Shown piece after piece: positions 25,767 through 36,510 of a DNA stretch of 64,000 bases; the stretch's first letter is position 1, and every line of letters begins with the position of its first letter. A program made the position numbers and the translations under genes. Under the pieces are notes generated by a model. The model had not been told where the DNA came from, ran no database searches, and worked only from the letters and a program-made list of their open reading frames with translations. This stretch comes from Paractinoplanes lichenicola (GTDB taxonomy: Bacteria; Actinomycetota; Actinomycetes; Mycobacteriales; Micromonosporaceae), in assembly GCF_016785085.1 (NCBI RefSeq), contig NZ_JAENHO010000005.1, forward strand, positions 682,001 through 746,000, given 5' to 3'.

Positions 25767-26041
25767 CAGCGCTCCTCGTCCCGCATCTCGGTCAGTGCCG
25801 CGGCCACGTCGACGTCCTCGTCGCCGAGGGACGGGGGCAGCGGTACAGGGCCGGTGCTGGTCGGGGGCACTGCTCGGCCGGCCGCCACAAGCTTGGTCAG
25901 GGTCGACCGATCGTCGCCGACGGGGACGAGACGGGCGATCGGGCGCCCGCGATCGGTGATCTCGACAGTCTCGCCACCGCTGACGCGGGCCAGGACCTGG
26001 CTCGTGTTCTGGTTCAGTTCGCGGATACCGATGGTGTCCAT
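25763..26041 (-). CDS. Phd/YefM-type antitoxin (VapB-like)
   Basis: The 92-residue protein has the Phd/YefM fold start MDTIGIRELNQNTSQVLARVSGGETVEITDRGRPIA, which binds DNA as a dimer. The acidic C-terminus (DEDVDVAAALTEMRDEERW) would neutralise the PIN toxin encoded next. An 8-bp inverted repeat is centred 19 nt upstream of the start, a probable autoregulatory operator. Confidence 0.9.
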   Translation of the reverse strand: MDTIGIRELNQNTSQVLARVSGGETVEITDRGRPIARLVPVGDDRSTLTKLVAAGRAVPPTSTGPVPLPPSLGDEDVDVAAALTEMRDEERW

Positions 26042-26049
26042 TCCTGAAG

Positions 26050-26070
26050 TGTAGAACTAAATGTTCTACA
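26050..26070 (-). promoter_or_regulatory. Toxin-antitoxin operator palindrome
   Basis: TGTAGAAC (26050-26057) and GTTCTACA (26063-26070) form a perfect 8-bp inverted repeat with a TAAAT spacer, 8 nt upstream of the antitoxin start. It fits a Phd-family operator. Confidence 0.7.
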
Positions 26071-26073
26071 GCG

Positions 26074-26481
26074 TCAGGGGCGGAGTTCGCGGGCGGCGGT
26101 GGAGGAGATCGTGGCCAGGGTGGGGCGGGTGGGGAGGAGCAGGGTGGGGATGCCGAGGGACTCGTTCATGGCGGCCAGTTCCTGCTCGTGGCGCACGTCG
26201 GTGGGGTTGCGGACGCCGCGGACAATTACTGCGATGTCGTGGCGGTGGCAGTAAGTGGCGGTGAGGCCGCGCCAGGCGGTGACGGTGACGTTGTGCCAAT
26301 CCGGGGGCAGGGCCTCCCGTACGGCGGTGGCTCTGGTCTCGCCGGCTCGGGTGGGTTGTTTGTCGCCGTTCACGGCTACCAGGACGACCAGTTCGTCGAA
26401 GAGGTGGCGGGCCCGGCCGGCGATGTCGAGGTGGCCGGGCGTGACGGGGTCGAAGGTGCCGGGGAAGACGGCGCGCGTCAT
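26074..26481 (-). CDS. CoaD-like pantetheine-phosphate adenylyltransferase, short form
   Basis: The 135-residue protein is a nucleotidyltransferase of the CoaD family: VFPGTFDPVTPGHLDI with the TxGH nucleotide motif, RGVRNPTDVRHEQELAAMN, and an ISSTAAR motif near the end. Typical CoaD is about 160 residues; this one ends right after ISSTAARELRP and lacks the C-terminal helix. It may be a paralogue rather than the main CoA enzyme. I chose the ATG at 26481, since the longer frame to 26553 adds no family sequence. Confidence 0.75.
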   Translation of the reverse strand: MTRAVFPGTFDPVTPGHLDIAGRARHLFDELVVLVAVNGDKQPTRAGETRATAVREALPPDWHNVTVTAWRGLTATYCHRHDIAVIVRGVRNPTDVRHEQELAAMNESLGIPTLLLPTRPTLATISSTAARELRP

Positions 26482-26603
26482 GGCCGACAGCTTAGGCCGG
26501 TCGTGCGCTTCGGCCTCGAGTTGCAGCTGGGCCGGCAGGGAACCCCGGTTCACGCCATTGCTTTTGTCGCGGCCGACGAGCGTACGGAATGCAGGAAAGC
26601 GGA

Positions 26604-26635
26604 ACCCCCGCCCTCCGTAAGCGGAAGGCGGGGGT
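26604..26635 (-). terminator. acnA terminator hairpin
   Basis: A 14-bp stem with one mismatch (26604-26617 with 26622-26635) around a TAAG loop lies 17 nt after the acnA stop. The stem is GC-rich and has only a few scattered T residues after it on the minus strand. Confidence 0.7.
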
Positions 26636-26652
26636 GCTGTGAACCGGGAAAC

Positions 26653-29424
<2,772 letters not shown>

Positions 29425-29483
29425 GTCATCTCCTTCACACCCAGCGACTGTCATTCAAGTCTTTCGCACCGAAAGGGCGGCCT

Positions 29484-29502
29484 TCTGGTTAGGCATACCT
29501 AA
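29484..29502 (-). promoter_or_regulatory. Iron-box-like site (IdeR/DmdR/DtxR type) upstream of acnA
   Basis: The 19 bases TCTGGTTAGGCATACCTAA agree with the DtxR/IdeR consensus TTAGGTTAGGCTAACCTAA at 15 positions and contain the inverted repeat GTTAGG-N4-CCTAAC. The site is about 60 nt upstream of the acnA start. A second small inverted repeat, CTTTCG-CAC-CGAAAG, lies at 29461-29475. Confidence 0.6.
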
Positions 29503-29526
29503 CTCTCGGTTCACGTTTCTCGTAAA

Positions 29527-29542
29527 CCGTACGTCCGTCTTG
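29527..29542 (-). promoter_or_regulatory. Candidate AcnR operator upstream of acnA
   Basis: CCGTACGTCCGTCTTG differs at one base from the sequence upstream of acnR (21316-21331). It lies about 103 nt before the acnA start, on the far side of the iron-box-like site. Confidence 0.5.
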
Positions 29543-29613
29543 TAAGGCGGCGCAAGGCGGGGGCCGGTTCCTCCCACGTTTACTCCGGTTGCGCCTCGGG
29601 CACACGTCGAACC

Positions 29614-30003
29614 GTGAAGGCGCCCACGGATCTGGCCGAGCTGACCGACTTCTTCGATCGCTACGGCACCGCGCTGACCAGCGGGGACGTTGCGGCGATC
29701 AGCCGGTGCTACGCGCTGCCGGGAATGGTGGTGGCCGATTCGTACAGCTTCACCTTCACGTCGCCGGCCGCGGTGGCCCTGTCGTTCCTGGGCGCGGCCC
29801 CCGCGTACGAGGAGCAACAGGTCGTCGCCGCGCACGCTCAGTTGCTGGACGTGCAGCGGCTGTCACCGGCGCTCAGTCTCGTATCGGTCGAATGGGAGTA
29901 TCTGGACTCGCTCGGCAACGCGGTGCCCGGAGAGCGGTATTCATACCTTTTGCGGGTCGACGCAGATGGGCCAAAGATCACCACCGTGGTTGCCACGCAC
30001 TGA
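29614..30003 (+). CDS. SnoaL/NTF2-like fold protein of unknown function
   Basis: The 129-residue protein begins with the helical ELTDFFDRYGTALTSGDVAAISRCY and ends in a beta-sheet with SVEWEYLDSLGN and YSYLLRVDADGPKITTVVATH. This is the NTF2-like/SnoaL cone fold, about its usual length. No catalytic residues can be named. It starts at GTG, divergent from acnA across the regulatory region, and precedes the pullulanase by 31 nt. Confidence 0.7.
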   Translation: MKAPTDLAELTDFFDRYGTALTSGDVAAISRCYALPGMVVADSYSFTFTSPAAVALSFLGAAPAYEEQQVVAAHAQLLDVQRLSPALSLVSVEWEYLDSLGNAVPGERYSYLLRVDADGPKITTVVATH

Positions 30004-30034
30004 ATCCGTTTCGCCTAACTGCCACTATGGCCTG

Positions 30035-32866
30035 GTGAGCAGCGTCGTGATCCACTACCAGCGCCCGGACGAGGACTACGACGGCTGGGGTGTGCACGCC
30101 TGGGAGGGCGCTCTCGGCAAGCCTGACTGGGTCAAGCCGCTCGCTCCAGTTTCGTTCGACGACTTCGGCGCGGTCTTCGACATTCCCGTACGCGAGGGCG
30201 CGATCGGCCTGCGCTACGTGCTTCATCGCGGCGACGAGAAGGATCTGCCCGACGACCAGCGCCTCGACCTCACTCAGGCGCGCGAGATCTGGCTGCGCGC
30301 CGGGGAGAAAGAGCCGGTCAAGCCCGAGCTGGGCAGCCTGGGCCCCGAGCTCGACCCGGCCCGCTCGCTGGCCGTCTTCGTCGACCGCACCACGATCGCC
30401 CTGCCCGCCTGGCTCGTGGCCGAGGCCTTCTTCCTCGGCGAGCACCCGCTCACCCCGCGCCCGGGTGGCCTCTTCCAGGCCCAGAGCCGCCGCTTCCCCC
30501 ACCTCCGGGCATACAAAGCCTTCTCCGTACGGGAAATGGGTGATGCGGCCCTCGGCGAGCTGCTGCGTGATCGGCTGCTGGTGACCGGGCGCGACGCCGC
30601 GGGGGAGCGCACCGTGCTGACCGGTGTGCAGATCGCGGGAGTCATCGACGACCTGTACGCCGATGCCGCCGACGCCTACCTCGGCCTGGTCCTCGACGAC
30701 GACCGTCCGCGCCTGTCCGTGTGGGCCCCCACCGCCCGTACGGTCGAGCTCGAGCTGTTCAAGACCCCCGCCGACGAGCCCAAGGTCCTGCCCATGGAGC
30801 GGGACGACCTGACCGGCGTCTGGTCGATCGGGATCAAGCCGAAGTGGATGGGCCGCTACTACCGCTACCGCGTCGAGGTGTGGCACCCGGCGGCCCAGCG
30901 CGTGATCACCACCGGCGTCACCGACCCGTATTCGCTGGCCCTGGCCACCGACTCCACGCACAGCCTGCTGGTCGACCTCGACGACCCCGAGCTGGCCCCG
31001 CCCGGCTGGGCCACGCTCGAGAAGCCGGCTCCGGTCGCGCCGGCCCGGATGCAGATCAGCGAGGTGTCGATCCGCGACTTCTCGATCTTCGACCACTCGC
31101 TGCCGCCGGCCGAGCGCGGCACGTACGCCGCCTTCACCCATCCCGAGTCGGCCTCGATGAGCCACCTGCGCTCGCTGGCCGATGCCGGGCTGACCCACCT
31201 GCACCTGCTGCCCGCGTTCGACTTCGCCAGCGTGCCCGACCGCCGCTCCGACCAGGCCACCCCCGCCTGCGACCTGGCCGCCTTCCCGCCCGACTCGCCC
31301 GAGCCGCAGCGCGAGGTGGCCGCGATCGCCGAGCGCGACGGCTTCAACTGGGGCTACGACCCGTGGCACTACACGACGCCCGAGGGCAGCTACGCCGTCG
31401 ACCCGGCCGGCCCGGCCCGCATCCTCGAGTTCCGCCGCATGGTCGCCGCGCTCAACGAGGCCGGGCTGCGCGTCGTGCTCGACGTCGTCTACAACCACAC
31501 GATGGCCGACGGCACCGGCCGGTTCAGCGTCCTCGACCGCCTGGTGCCCGGCTATTACCACCGGCAGCTGGCCGACGGCTCCACGGCCGAGTCGACCTGC
31601 TGCCCCAACACCGCGCCCGAGCACATGATGATGAGCAAGCTCGTCGTCGACTCGGTGGTCACCTGGGCCCGCAAATACAAGATCGACGGGTTCCGGTTCG
31701 ACCTCATGGGCCACCACCCGCGGGCCAACATCCTCGAGGTGCGGGTCAACCTCGACCACCTGACGGCCGACGTCGAGGGTGTCGACGGCAAGCAGATCTA
31801 CCTGTACGGCGAGGGCTGGAACTTCGGCGAGGTGGCCGACGACGCCCGGTTCGCCCAGGCCACGCAGATCAACATGGCCGGCACCGGGATCGGCACGTTC
31901 AACGACCGGCTGCGCGACGCCGTCCGGGGCGGCCACTCGTTCGGCGACCCCACCACGCCCGGCTTCGCCACCGGGCTGGGCTCGCTGACCCCGCTGATCG
32001 TGCACGACCAAATCAAGGTGGGGCTGTCCGGCGGCCTCGCGGCGTACCGGTTCGTCAACCACCTCGGCGCCGAGCAGAGCGGCGCCCAGGTCGACTACAA
32101 CGGCGCGCCCAGCGGCTACGCGACGGCCCCGGGCGAGGTCGTCAACTACGTCGACGCCCACGACAACGAGATCCTGTACGACGCGATGGCGTACAAGCTG
32201 CCGATCGCCACGCCCGCCGTCGAGCGGGCCCGGCTCCAGGTGCTGGCGCTGGCGCTGGTCGTGCTGAGCCAGGGCGCCGGCTTCGTGGCGCTGGGCAGCG
32301 AGCGGCTGCGGTCCAAGTCGCTCGACCGCAACTCGTTCGACTCCGGCGACTGGTTCAACCAGATCCGCTGGGACCCGCGGCTCGGCAACGGCTTCGGCCT
32401 GGGCCTGCCGCCCGCCGGCGAGAACGAGGACCGCTGGCCGCTGGCCGGTCCGCTGCTGGCCGACCCCGCGCTGGTGCCCCCGGCCGAGGTGATCGAGCTG
32501 ACCGCCGAGCGCTATCGCGAGCTGCTGCGCATCCGCCGCTCGTCGCCGGTGTTCGGGCTGCCGACTGCCGACGAGGTGCAGCGCCGCCTCACGTTCCCGC
32601 TCGGCGGTCCCGGCGAGACGCCCGGCGTGATCGTGATGTGTCTCGACGGCACCGGCCTCGACCCGCGGTGGAGCCGGCTCGTGGTCGTCTTCAACGCGAC
32701 CGGCACCGAGACGGTCCAGACCCTTCCGGGCGGCGCCGAGGGTCTGCGGCTGCATCCCGAGCTGACCGAGTCGGCCGACCCGCTCCTGCGGACGGCGGCC
32801 GCGTCGGGCGCCGAGTTGACCGTTCCGTCCCGATCGGTGGCTGTATTCGTGCTCGACGCGACCTGA
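30035..32866 (+). CDS. Pullulanase-type alpha-1,6-glucosidase (GH13)
   Basis: The 943-residue enzyme debranches glycogen or pullulan-type alpha-1,6 links. Its N-terminal region (VVIHYQRPDEDYDGWGVHAW) is a CBM41-like module, followed by a CBM48-like domain (LSVWAPTARTVEL) and the GH13 barrel. Catalytic residues are D556 in GFRFDLMGH, E593 in YGEGWNF and D710 in VDAHDNE. YNWGYDP-like FNWGYDPWHY and VYNHT are standard GH13 marks. No signal peptide is seen, so it probably works in the cytoplasm. I took the GTG at 30035, as longer frames cross the SnoaL gene. Confidence 0.92.
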   Translation: MSSVVIHYQRPDEDYDGWGVHAWEGALGKPDWVKPLAPVSFDDFGAVFDIPVREGAIGLRYVLHRGDEKDLPDDQRLDLTQAREIWLRAGEKEPVKPELGSLGPELDPARSLAVFVDRTTIALPAWLVAEAFFLGEHPLTPRPGGLFQAQSRRFPHLRAYKAFSVREMGDAALGELLRDRLLVTGRDAAGERTVLTGVQIAGVIDDLYADAADAYLGLVLDDDRPRLSVWAPTARTVELELFKTPADEPKVLPMERDDLTGVWSIGIKPKWMGRYYRYRVEVWHPAAQRVITTGVTDPYSLALATDSTHSLLVDLDDPELAPPGWATLEKPAPVAPARMQISEVSIRDFSIFDHSLPPAERGTYAAFTHPESASMSHLRSLADAGLTHLHLLPAFDFASVPDRRSDQATPACDLAAFPPDSPEPQREVAAIAERDGFNWGYDPWHYTTPEGSYAVDPAGPARILEFRRMVAALNEAGLRVVLDVVYNHTMADGTGRFSVLDRLVPGYYHRQLADGSTAESTCCPNTAPEHMMMSKLVVDSVVTWARKYKIDGFRFDLMGHHPRANILEVRVNLDHLTADVEGVDGKQIYLYGEGWNFGEVADDARFAQATQINMAGTGIGTFNDRLRDAVRGGHSFGDPTTPGFATGLGSLTPLIVHDQIKVGLSGGLAAYRFVNHLGAEQSGAQVDYNGAPSGYATAPGEVVNYVDAHDNEILYDAMAYKLPIATPAVERARLQVLALALVVLSQGAGFVALGSERLRSKSLDRNSFDSGDWFNQIRWDPRLGNGFGLGLPPAGENEDRWPLAGPLLADPALVPPAEVIELTAERYRELLRIRRSSPVFGLPTADEVQRRLTFPLGGPGETPGVIVMCLDGTGLDPRWSRLVVVFNATGTETVQTLPGGAEGLRLHPELTESADPLLRTAAASGAELTVPSRSVAVFVLDAT

Positions 32867-32956
32867 GCCTCTGCTGTGAGTCCGATCCCGACCCGGTGTG
32901 GAGGGGTGTCCCTCACGGCGTCGACGGCGAAGAATGACCCCAGGGAGGCGGGGATT

Positions 32957-33721
32957 GTGCGCGAGGTGAACTACGACGAGAGACAGCATCGGGTCTATGC
33001 GCGTGCCCGCGCGCTGCCGCCCGAGACGCTTACCGAATGGGTGCACGTCTTCGCGCGGCACGCCCCGCCGCGGCGGCCGCTGGCCGTGCTCGACCTGGGC
33101 TCGGGCACGGGCCGCTTCACGCCCGCGCTGGCCGGCGAGTTCGGCGGCCCGGTCTGGGGTGTCGAGCCGTCCGACCGTATGCGGGCCGCGGCCGAGGCGC
33201 ACGCCGCCCACGACAACGTGACCTACCTGCCCGGCTCGGCCACCGAGATCCCGCTGCCCGACCGCGGCTGCGACCTGGTGCTGGCCTTCCTCGTGCTGCA
33301 TCACGTGCGTGACCACGCCGTCGCCGCGGCCGAGATCGCCCGGGTGCTGCGCCCCGGCGGCCGGGTGCTGATCCGCAGCCTGTTCCCCGACCGCATGCCC
33401 GCCCTGCCGTGGTACGACTACTTTCCCGGCATCCGGCTGATCGACGAGCAGGTCTTCCCCCGGCTCGACCCGCTGCTCGAGACGTTCGAGGCGGCCGGGC
33501 TGCGCTTCGTCACCGTCGAGCGGGTGCAGGAGACCATCGCCACCAGCCTCGGCGAATACGAGGACAGGCTGAAGCTGCGCGGCTCGTCGGCGTTCGAGCG
33601 GCTGACCGAGGAGGAGATCGCGGTCGGCTTCGAGGCCCTCGAGGCGGCCGTCCGGGCCGAGCGCAGCCCGCGCCCGGTCGAGGAGGAGAGCGACCTACTG
33701 GTCCTCGAGCTTGCGGAGTAG
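32957..33721 (+). CDS. SAM-dependent methyltransferase, class I
   Basis: The 254-residue protein has motif I VLDLGSGTGRFTPALA at about residue 37, an acidic residue in WGVEPSD, then DLVLAFLVLHHVRD and IARVLRPGGRVLIRSLFPD. This is the Methyltransf_11 pattern. The substrate is unknown. A GTG at 32957 follows AGGGAGG with an 8-nt spacer. The 3' end overlaps the convergent sigma factor gene by 27 nt. Confidence 0.87.
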   Translation: MREVNYDERQHRVYARARALPPETLTEWVHVFARHAPPRRPLAVLDLGSGTGRFTPALAGEFGGPVWGVEPSDRMRAAAEAHAAHDNVTYLPGSATEIPLPDRGCDLVLAFLVLHHVRDHAVAAAEIARVLRPGGRVLIRSLFPDRMPALPWYDYFPGIRLIDEQVFPRLDPLLETFEAAGLRFVTVERVQETIATSLGEYEDRLKLRGSSAFERLTEEEIAVGFEALEAAVRAERSPRPVEEESDLLVLELAE

Positions 33722-34936
33722 CACCTCTCGTTCCCGCGCGTTGCCGCACAACCGGGCGGCCAGCTCCAACTCGGCCCGTGCCTCCTCCCGGCGGCCCAGT
33801 CGCAGCAACAGCTCCCCGCGTACGGTCGGCAGCAGGTGCGAGCCGGGCAGCCGGTCGGTGGCCACCAGCTCGTCGACCAGCGGCAGCGCCTCGGCCGGGC
33901 CGCTCGCCATCGCCACGGCCACGGCCCGGTTCAGCTCGACGATCGGCGACGGCGCGACCCGGCCCAGCGCCTCGTAGAGCAGCACGATCCGCTCCCAGTC
34001 GGTCTCGGCGACCGACCCGGCGCTCGCGTGGCACGCGGCGATGGCGGCCTGCAACCCGTACGGGCCGAGACCGTGCCCGGCCGCCGTGGCCTGACCCAGC
34101 GCCGCCAGCCCCCGCCGGATCGCCGATCGGTCCCAGCGCCGCCGGTCCTGCTGCTCGAGCAGGATCGCTTCGCCGTCCGGACCCGTACGGGCGCCGAAGC
34201 GCGACGCGGTGAGCTCGCACAACGCGATCAGCCCGAACACCTCGGCCTCGCCCGGCCTTCCGGCTTTTTGTAGCAGCGCGGCCAGGGTGCGGGCCAGCCG
34301 TAGCGCCTCGTACGCGAGATCCTTGCGCAGCAGGTTGTCGCCCGCGGTGGCAGTCGAGCCCTCGGTGAAGATCACATAGAGGACGCTGAGCACGCCGCCT
34401 AATCGCCGCCGCCGCTCGTCGGCCGGGGGCACCTCGAACGGCACCCGCGCGGCCGCGATCGTCTTCTTGGCCCGGGTGATGCGGGCCTGGATCGTCGGCA
34501 CCGGCACCAGGAACGCGCGGGCGATCTCCTCGCTCGACAGCCCGCCCACCGTGCGCAAGGTGAGCGCCACCCGGGCCTCGGGGGAGAGCACCGGGTGACA
34601 CGCCACGAACATCAGCGACAGCACGTCGTCGTCGATCCGGTCCGGGTCCCACAGGTGCCCGTCCCCGCCGTCGGTGTCCTCCTCGGCGAGCAGGGCGTAT
34701 TTCTGGTCGCGGGCCGCCCGGCGGCGGAAGGCGTCGATCGCCCGCCGCCGGGCGGTGGCCAGCAGCCACCCCACGGGGTTGTCCGGCTCGCCGTCGCGCG
34801 GCCACTTCTCGAGGGCCTCGGCCACCGCCTCCTGCGCGACGTCCTCGGCCAGGTCGAGATCACCCCCGGCGTACCGGGTCAGCGCGCCGACGATGCGCGC
34901 CGACTCGATCCGCCAGACGGCCTCGACCGAGCTCAC
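33695..34936 (-). CDS. ECF sigma factor with C-terminal helical extension (ECF42-like)
   Basis: The 413-residue protein has ECF region 2 (WRIESARIVGALTRYAGGDLDLAEDVAQEAVAEAL) and region 4 (LTLRTVGGLSSEEIARAFLVPVPTIQARITRAKK). A long C-terminal TPR-like/DUF6596 domain follows (FTEGSTATAG, NRAVAVAMASGP). The pairing with an adjacent DGPF-domain gene is diagnostic of group ECF42, in which the extension replaces an anti-sigma factor. The GTG start overlaps the DGPF gene stop by 4 nt. Confidence 0.9.
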   Translation of the reverse strand: MSSVEAVWRIESARIVGALTRYAGGDLDLAEDVAQEAVAEALEKWPRDGEPDNPVGWLLATARRRAIDAFRRRAARDQKYALLAEEDTDGGDGHLWDPDRIDDDVLSLMFVACHPVLSPEARVALTLRTVGGLSSEEIARAFLVPVPTIQARITRAKKTIAAARVPFEVPPADERRRRLGGVLSVLYVIFTEGSTATAGDNLLRKDLAYEALRLARTLAALLQKAGRPGEAEVFGLIALCELTASRFGARTGPDGEAILLEQQDRRRWDRSAIRRGLAALGQATAAGHGLGPYGLQAAIAACHASAGSVAETDWERIVLLYEALGRVAPSPIVELNRAVAVAMASGPAEALPLVDELVATDRLPGSHLLPTVRGELLLRLGRREEARAELELAARLCGNAREREVLLRKLEDQ

Positions 34937-35352
34937 AGCTGGCCGGTCTGCTCGCGCCAGGCCCGCTCGCGCTGCACCCACTCGTTGTCCTGCGGGAACT
35001 CGTCGATGCCGGGCACCCGGCGCACCTCGCACTTGCCGCCCGGGAAGGACGGCAGGCGCTTGGCCCACTCGATCGCCTCGTCCTTGCTCTTGACGTCGAT
35101 GATGTAGAACCCGCCGAACAGCTCCTTGGTCTCCCCGTACGGGCCGTCGGTGACCACCGGCGTCTCGCCCGAGAAGTCGACCACCACGCCCTGGGCCGCG
35201 TCGTCGAGGCCCTCGGCGGCCACCAGCACGCCGGCCTTGATCAGCTCGTCGTTGTAGCGGCCGACGGTCTCGAGCATCTCGTCCATCGACGCGGTGGCCA
35301 TCGCCTCGAGCACCTCGTCGCTGCTCCGCATGATCAGCATGTACTTCGCCAT
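34933..35352 (-). CDS. YCII/DGPF-domain protein paired with the ECF factor
   Basis: The 139-residue protein begins MAKYMLIMRSSDEVLEAM and has TDGPYGETKELFGGFYIIDVKS, the DGPF motif region of the YCII superfamily. Such genes occur with ECF42 sigma factors and are often their targets. The ATG has an AGGGAGA ribosome site. No catalytic function is established. Confidence 0.9.
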   Translation of the reverse strand: MAKYMLIMRSSDEVLEAMATASMDEMLETVGRYNDELIKAGVLVAAEGLDDAAQGVVVDFSGETPVVTDGPYGETKELFGGFYIIDVKSKDEAIEWAKRLPSFPGGKCEVRRVPGIDEFPQDNEWVQRERAWREQTGQL

Positions 35353-35451
35353 GGTGGCTTCTCCCTCTGGTGTCCGGTCGCTTGCCGACCTTCTCACCCC
35401 CAGGTCGAACGCCCGCGCCGGGGATCGACACGGTGCGCTAAATTTTTCCGC

Positions 35452-35925
35452 GTGCTGCTCCGAAAGCTTCCCTGGGCCGTGGCGCTGGTGGCGCTGGCCG
35501 CCGGGTGCACGTCGTCCGACCCGTCGCCGGCCCCCGCTCCGACCAGCGCCGGGTCGCCCCCGGCGTGGACCGAGCCCGCCTCGTATTCGTACGTGCTCAG
35601 CCGGGGTTGCGACGACGCCGAGCCGCTCGGCCGCTATCAGGTGACGGTGGCGTCCGGGGCGGTCTCGGCGACCGAGCGGCTCGACGTGACCTCGGTGGTG
35701 CCCTCGGCCGGCGCCGACGAGGATCTGGGCCCGGCCACCGGTCAGACGGGGGAGGAGATCGAGGCCTTCACGCTCAGCGAGCTGGTCGAGATGGCCGAGA
35801 CCGCCACCGACGACGGGGCCGAGGTCGCCACCACGTACGACACCGCCGACGGGCACCCGGTCAAGGTCAGCATCGACGTCGGCGAGGGCCCCGAGTGCTG
35901 GAGCGTCAGCGACTACAAGCCTTAA
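35452..35925 (+). CDS. Lipoprotein, DUF6174-like
   Basis: The 157-residue protein starts with a lipoprotein signal (WAVALVALAAGC, lipobox Cys at about residue 19), then a Ser/Pro/Ala spacer. It continues with SYVLSRGCDDAEPLGRYQVTVASGAVS, resembling DUF6174 proteins. A cysteine near each end of the mature domain could form a disulfide. GTG start. Function unknown. It precedes the TasA-like gene by 30 nt on the same strand. Confidence 0.75.
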   Translation: MLLRKLPWAVALVALAAGCTSSDPSPAPAPTSAGSPPAWTEPASYSYVLSRGCDDAEPLGRYQVTVASGAVSATERLDVTSVVPSAGADEDLGPATGQTGEEIEAFTLSELVEMAETATDDGAEVATTYDTADGHPVKVSIDVGEGPECWSVSDYKP

Positions 35926-35955
35926 GTTTCGCCTCGGGCTGTCGATGTTGTTGAG

Positions 35956-36510
35956 GTGAGGACCAAGGCCTTCCTGGTCGTCGGTCTCGTGCTCGCCGGC
36001 CTGTGCACCGCCAAGGCCGCCTGGTCGGCGTTCGGCGGCAGCACCGGCAGCCCGGGCAACCGGTTCGCCGCGGGCTCGGTGCTCCTGACCGACAACTCCG
36101 CCGGTCAGACCATGTTCACCGTGGCGGCGCTGCGGCCCGGCGTCGCGCCCAGCCGGTGCGTCCGGGTCGCCTACGAGGGCTCGCTGCCCGCCACCGTGCG
36201 CATGTCCGGCGCCACGACCGGCGGCACGGGCCTCGAGAACTACCTCATGCTCTCGGTGACCCGCGGCTCCGGGGTGACCGGCTCGTTTCCCGGCTGCACC
36301 GGCTTCACCCCGGACGCCACCGACTACAACCTGCTCGGGCCGGGCGTGCTCTACAGCGGGGTGCTGGCCGGCTACCCGACCCTCACCGACCCCGGCGGCA
36401 CCTGGGCCACCAACGAGGCCCACTGGTATCGGCTCAGCGTCGACGTGCTGGAGCCCGCGGCCGCGCTCGGGCAGTCGGTGACGCAGACGTTCAGCTGGGA
36501 CGCGCGCTGA
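35956..36510 (+). CDS. TasA/camelysin-like secreted protein
   Basis: The 184-residue protein has an N-terminal signal segment (KAFLVVGLVLAGLCTAKAAWSAF) followed by FAAGSVLLTDNSAGQTMFTVAALRPG. This is the pattern of SipW-dependent CalY/TasA-like proteins. A cysteine pair (SRCVRV and FPGCTGF) is present. Homologues form extracellular fibres in Bacillus; whether this one does is unknown. Its TGA overlaps the next ATG by one base, so it is coupled to the RCC1-like gene. Confidence 0.7.
   Translation: MRTKAFLVVGLVLAGLCTAKAAWSAFGGSTGSPGNRFAAGSVLLTDNSAGQTMFTVAALRPGVAPSRCVRVAYEGSLPATVRMSGATTGGTGLENYLMLSVTRGSGVTGSFPGCTGFTPDATDYNLLGPGVLYSGVLAGYPTLTDPGGTWATNEAHWYRLSVDVLEPAAALGQSVTQTFSWDAR

Noticed and set aside
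29978..33316. A 1112-codon open frame antisense to the pullulanase gene
   Set aside because: It is a GC-skew shadow of the real gene: rich in Arg, Ala, Val and Gly, with no domain, and the sense strand has complete GH13 motifs.
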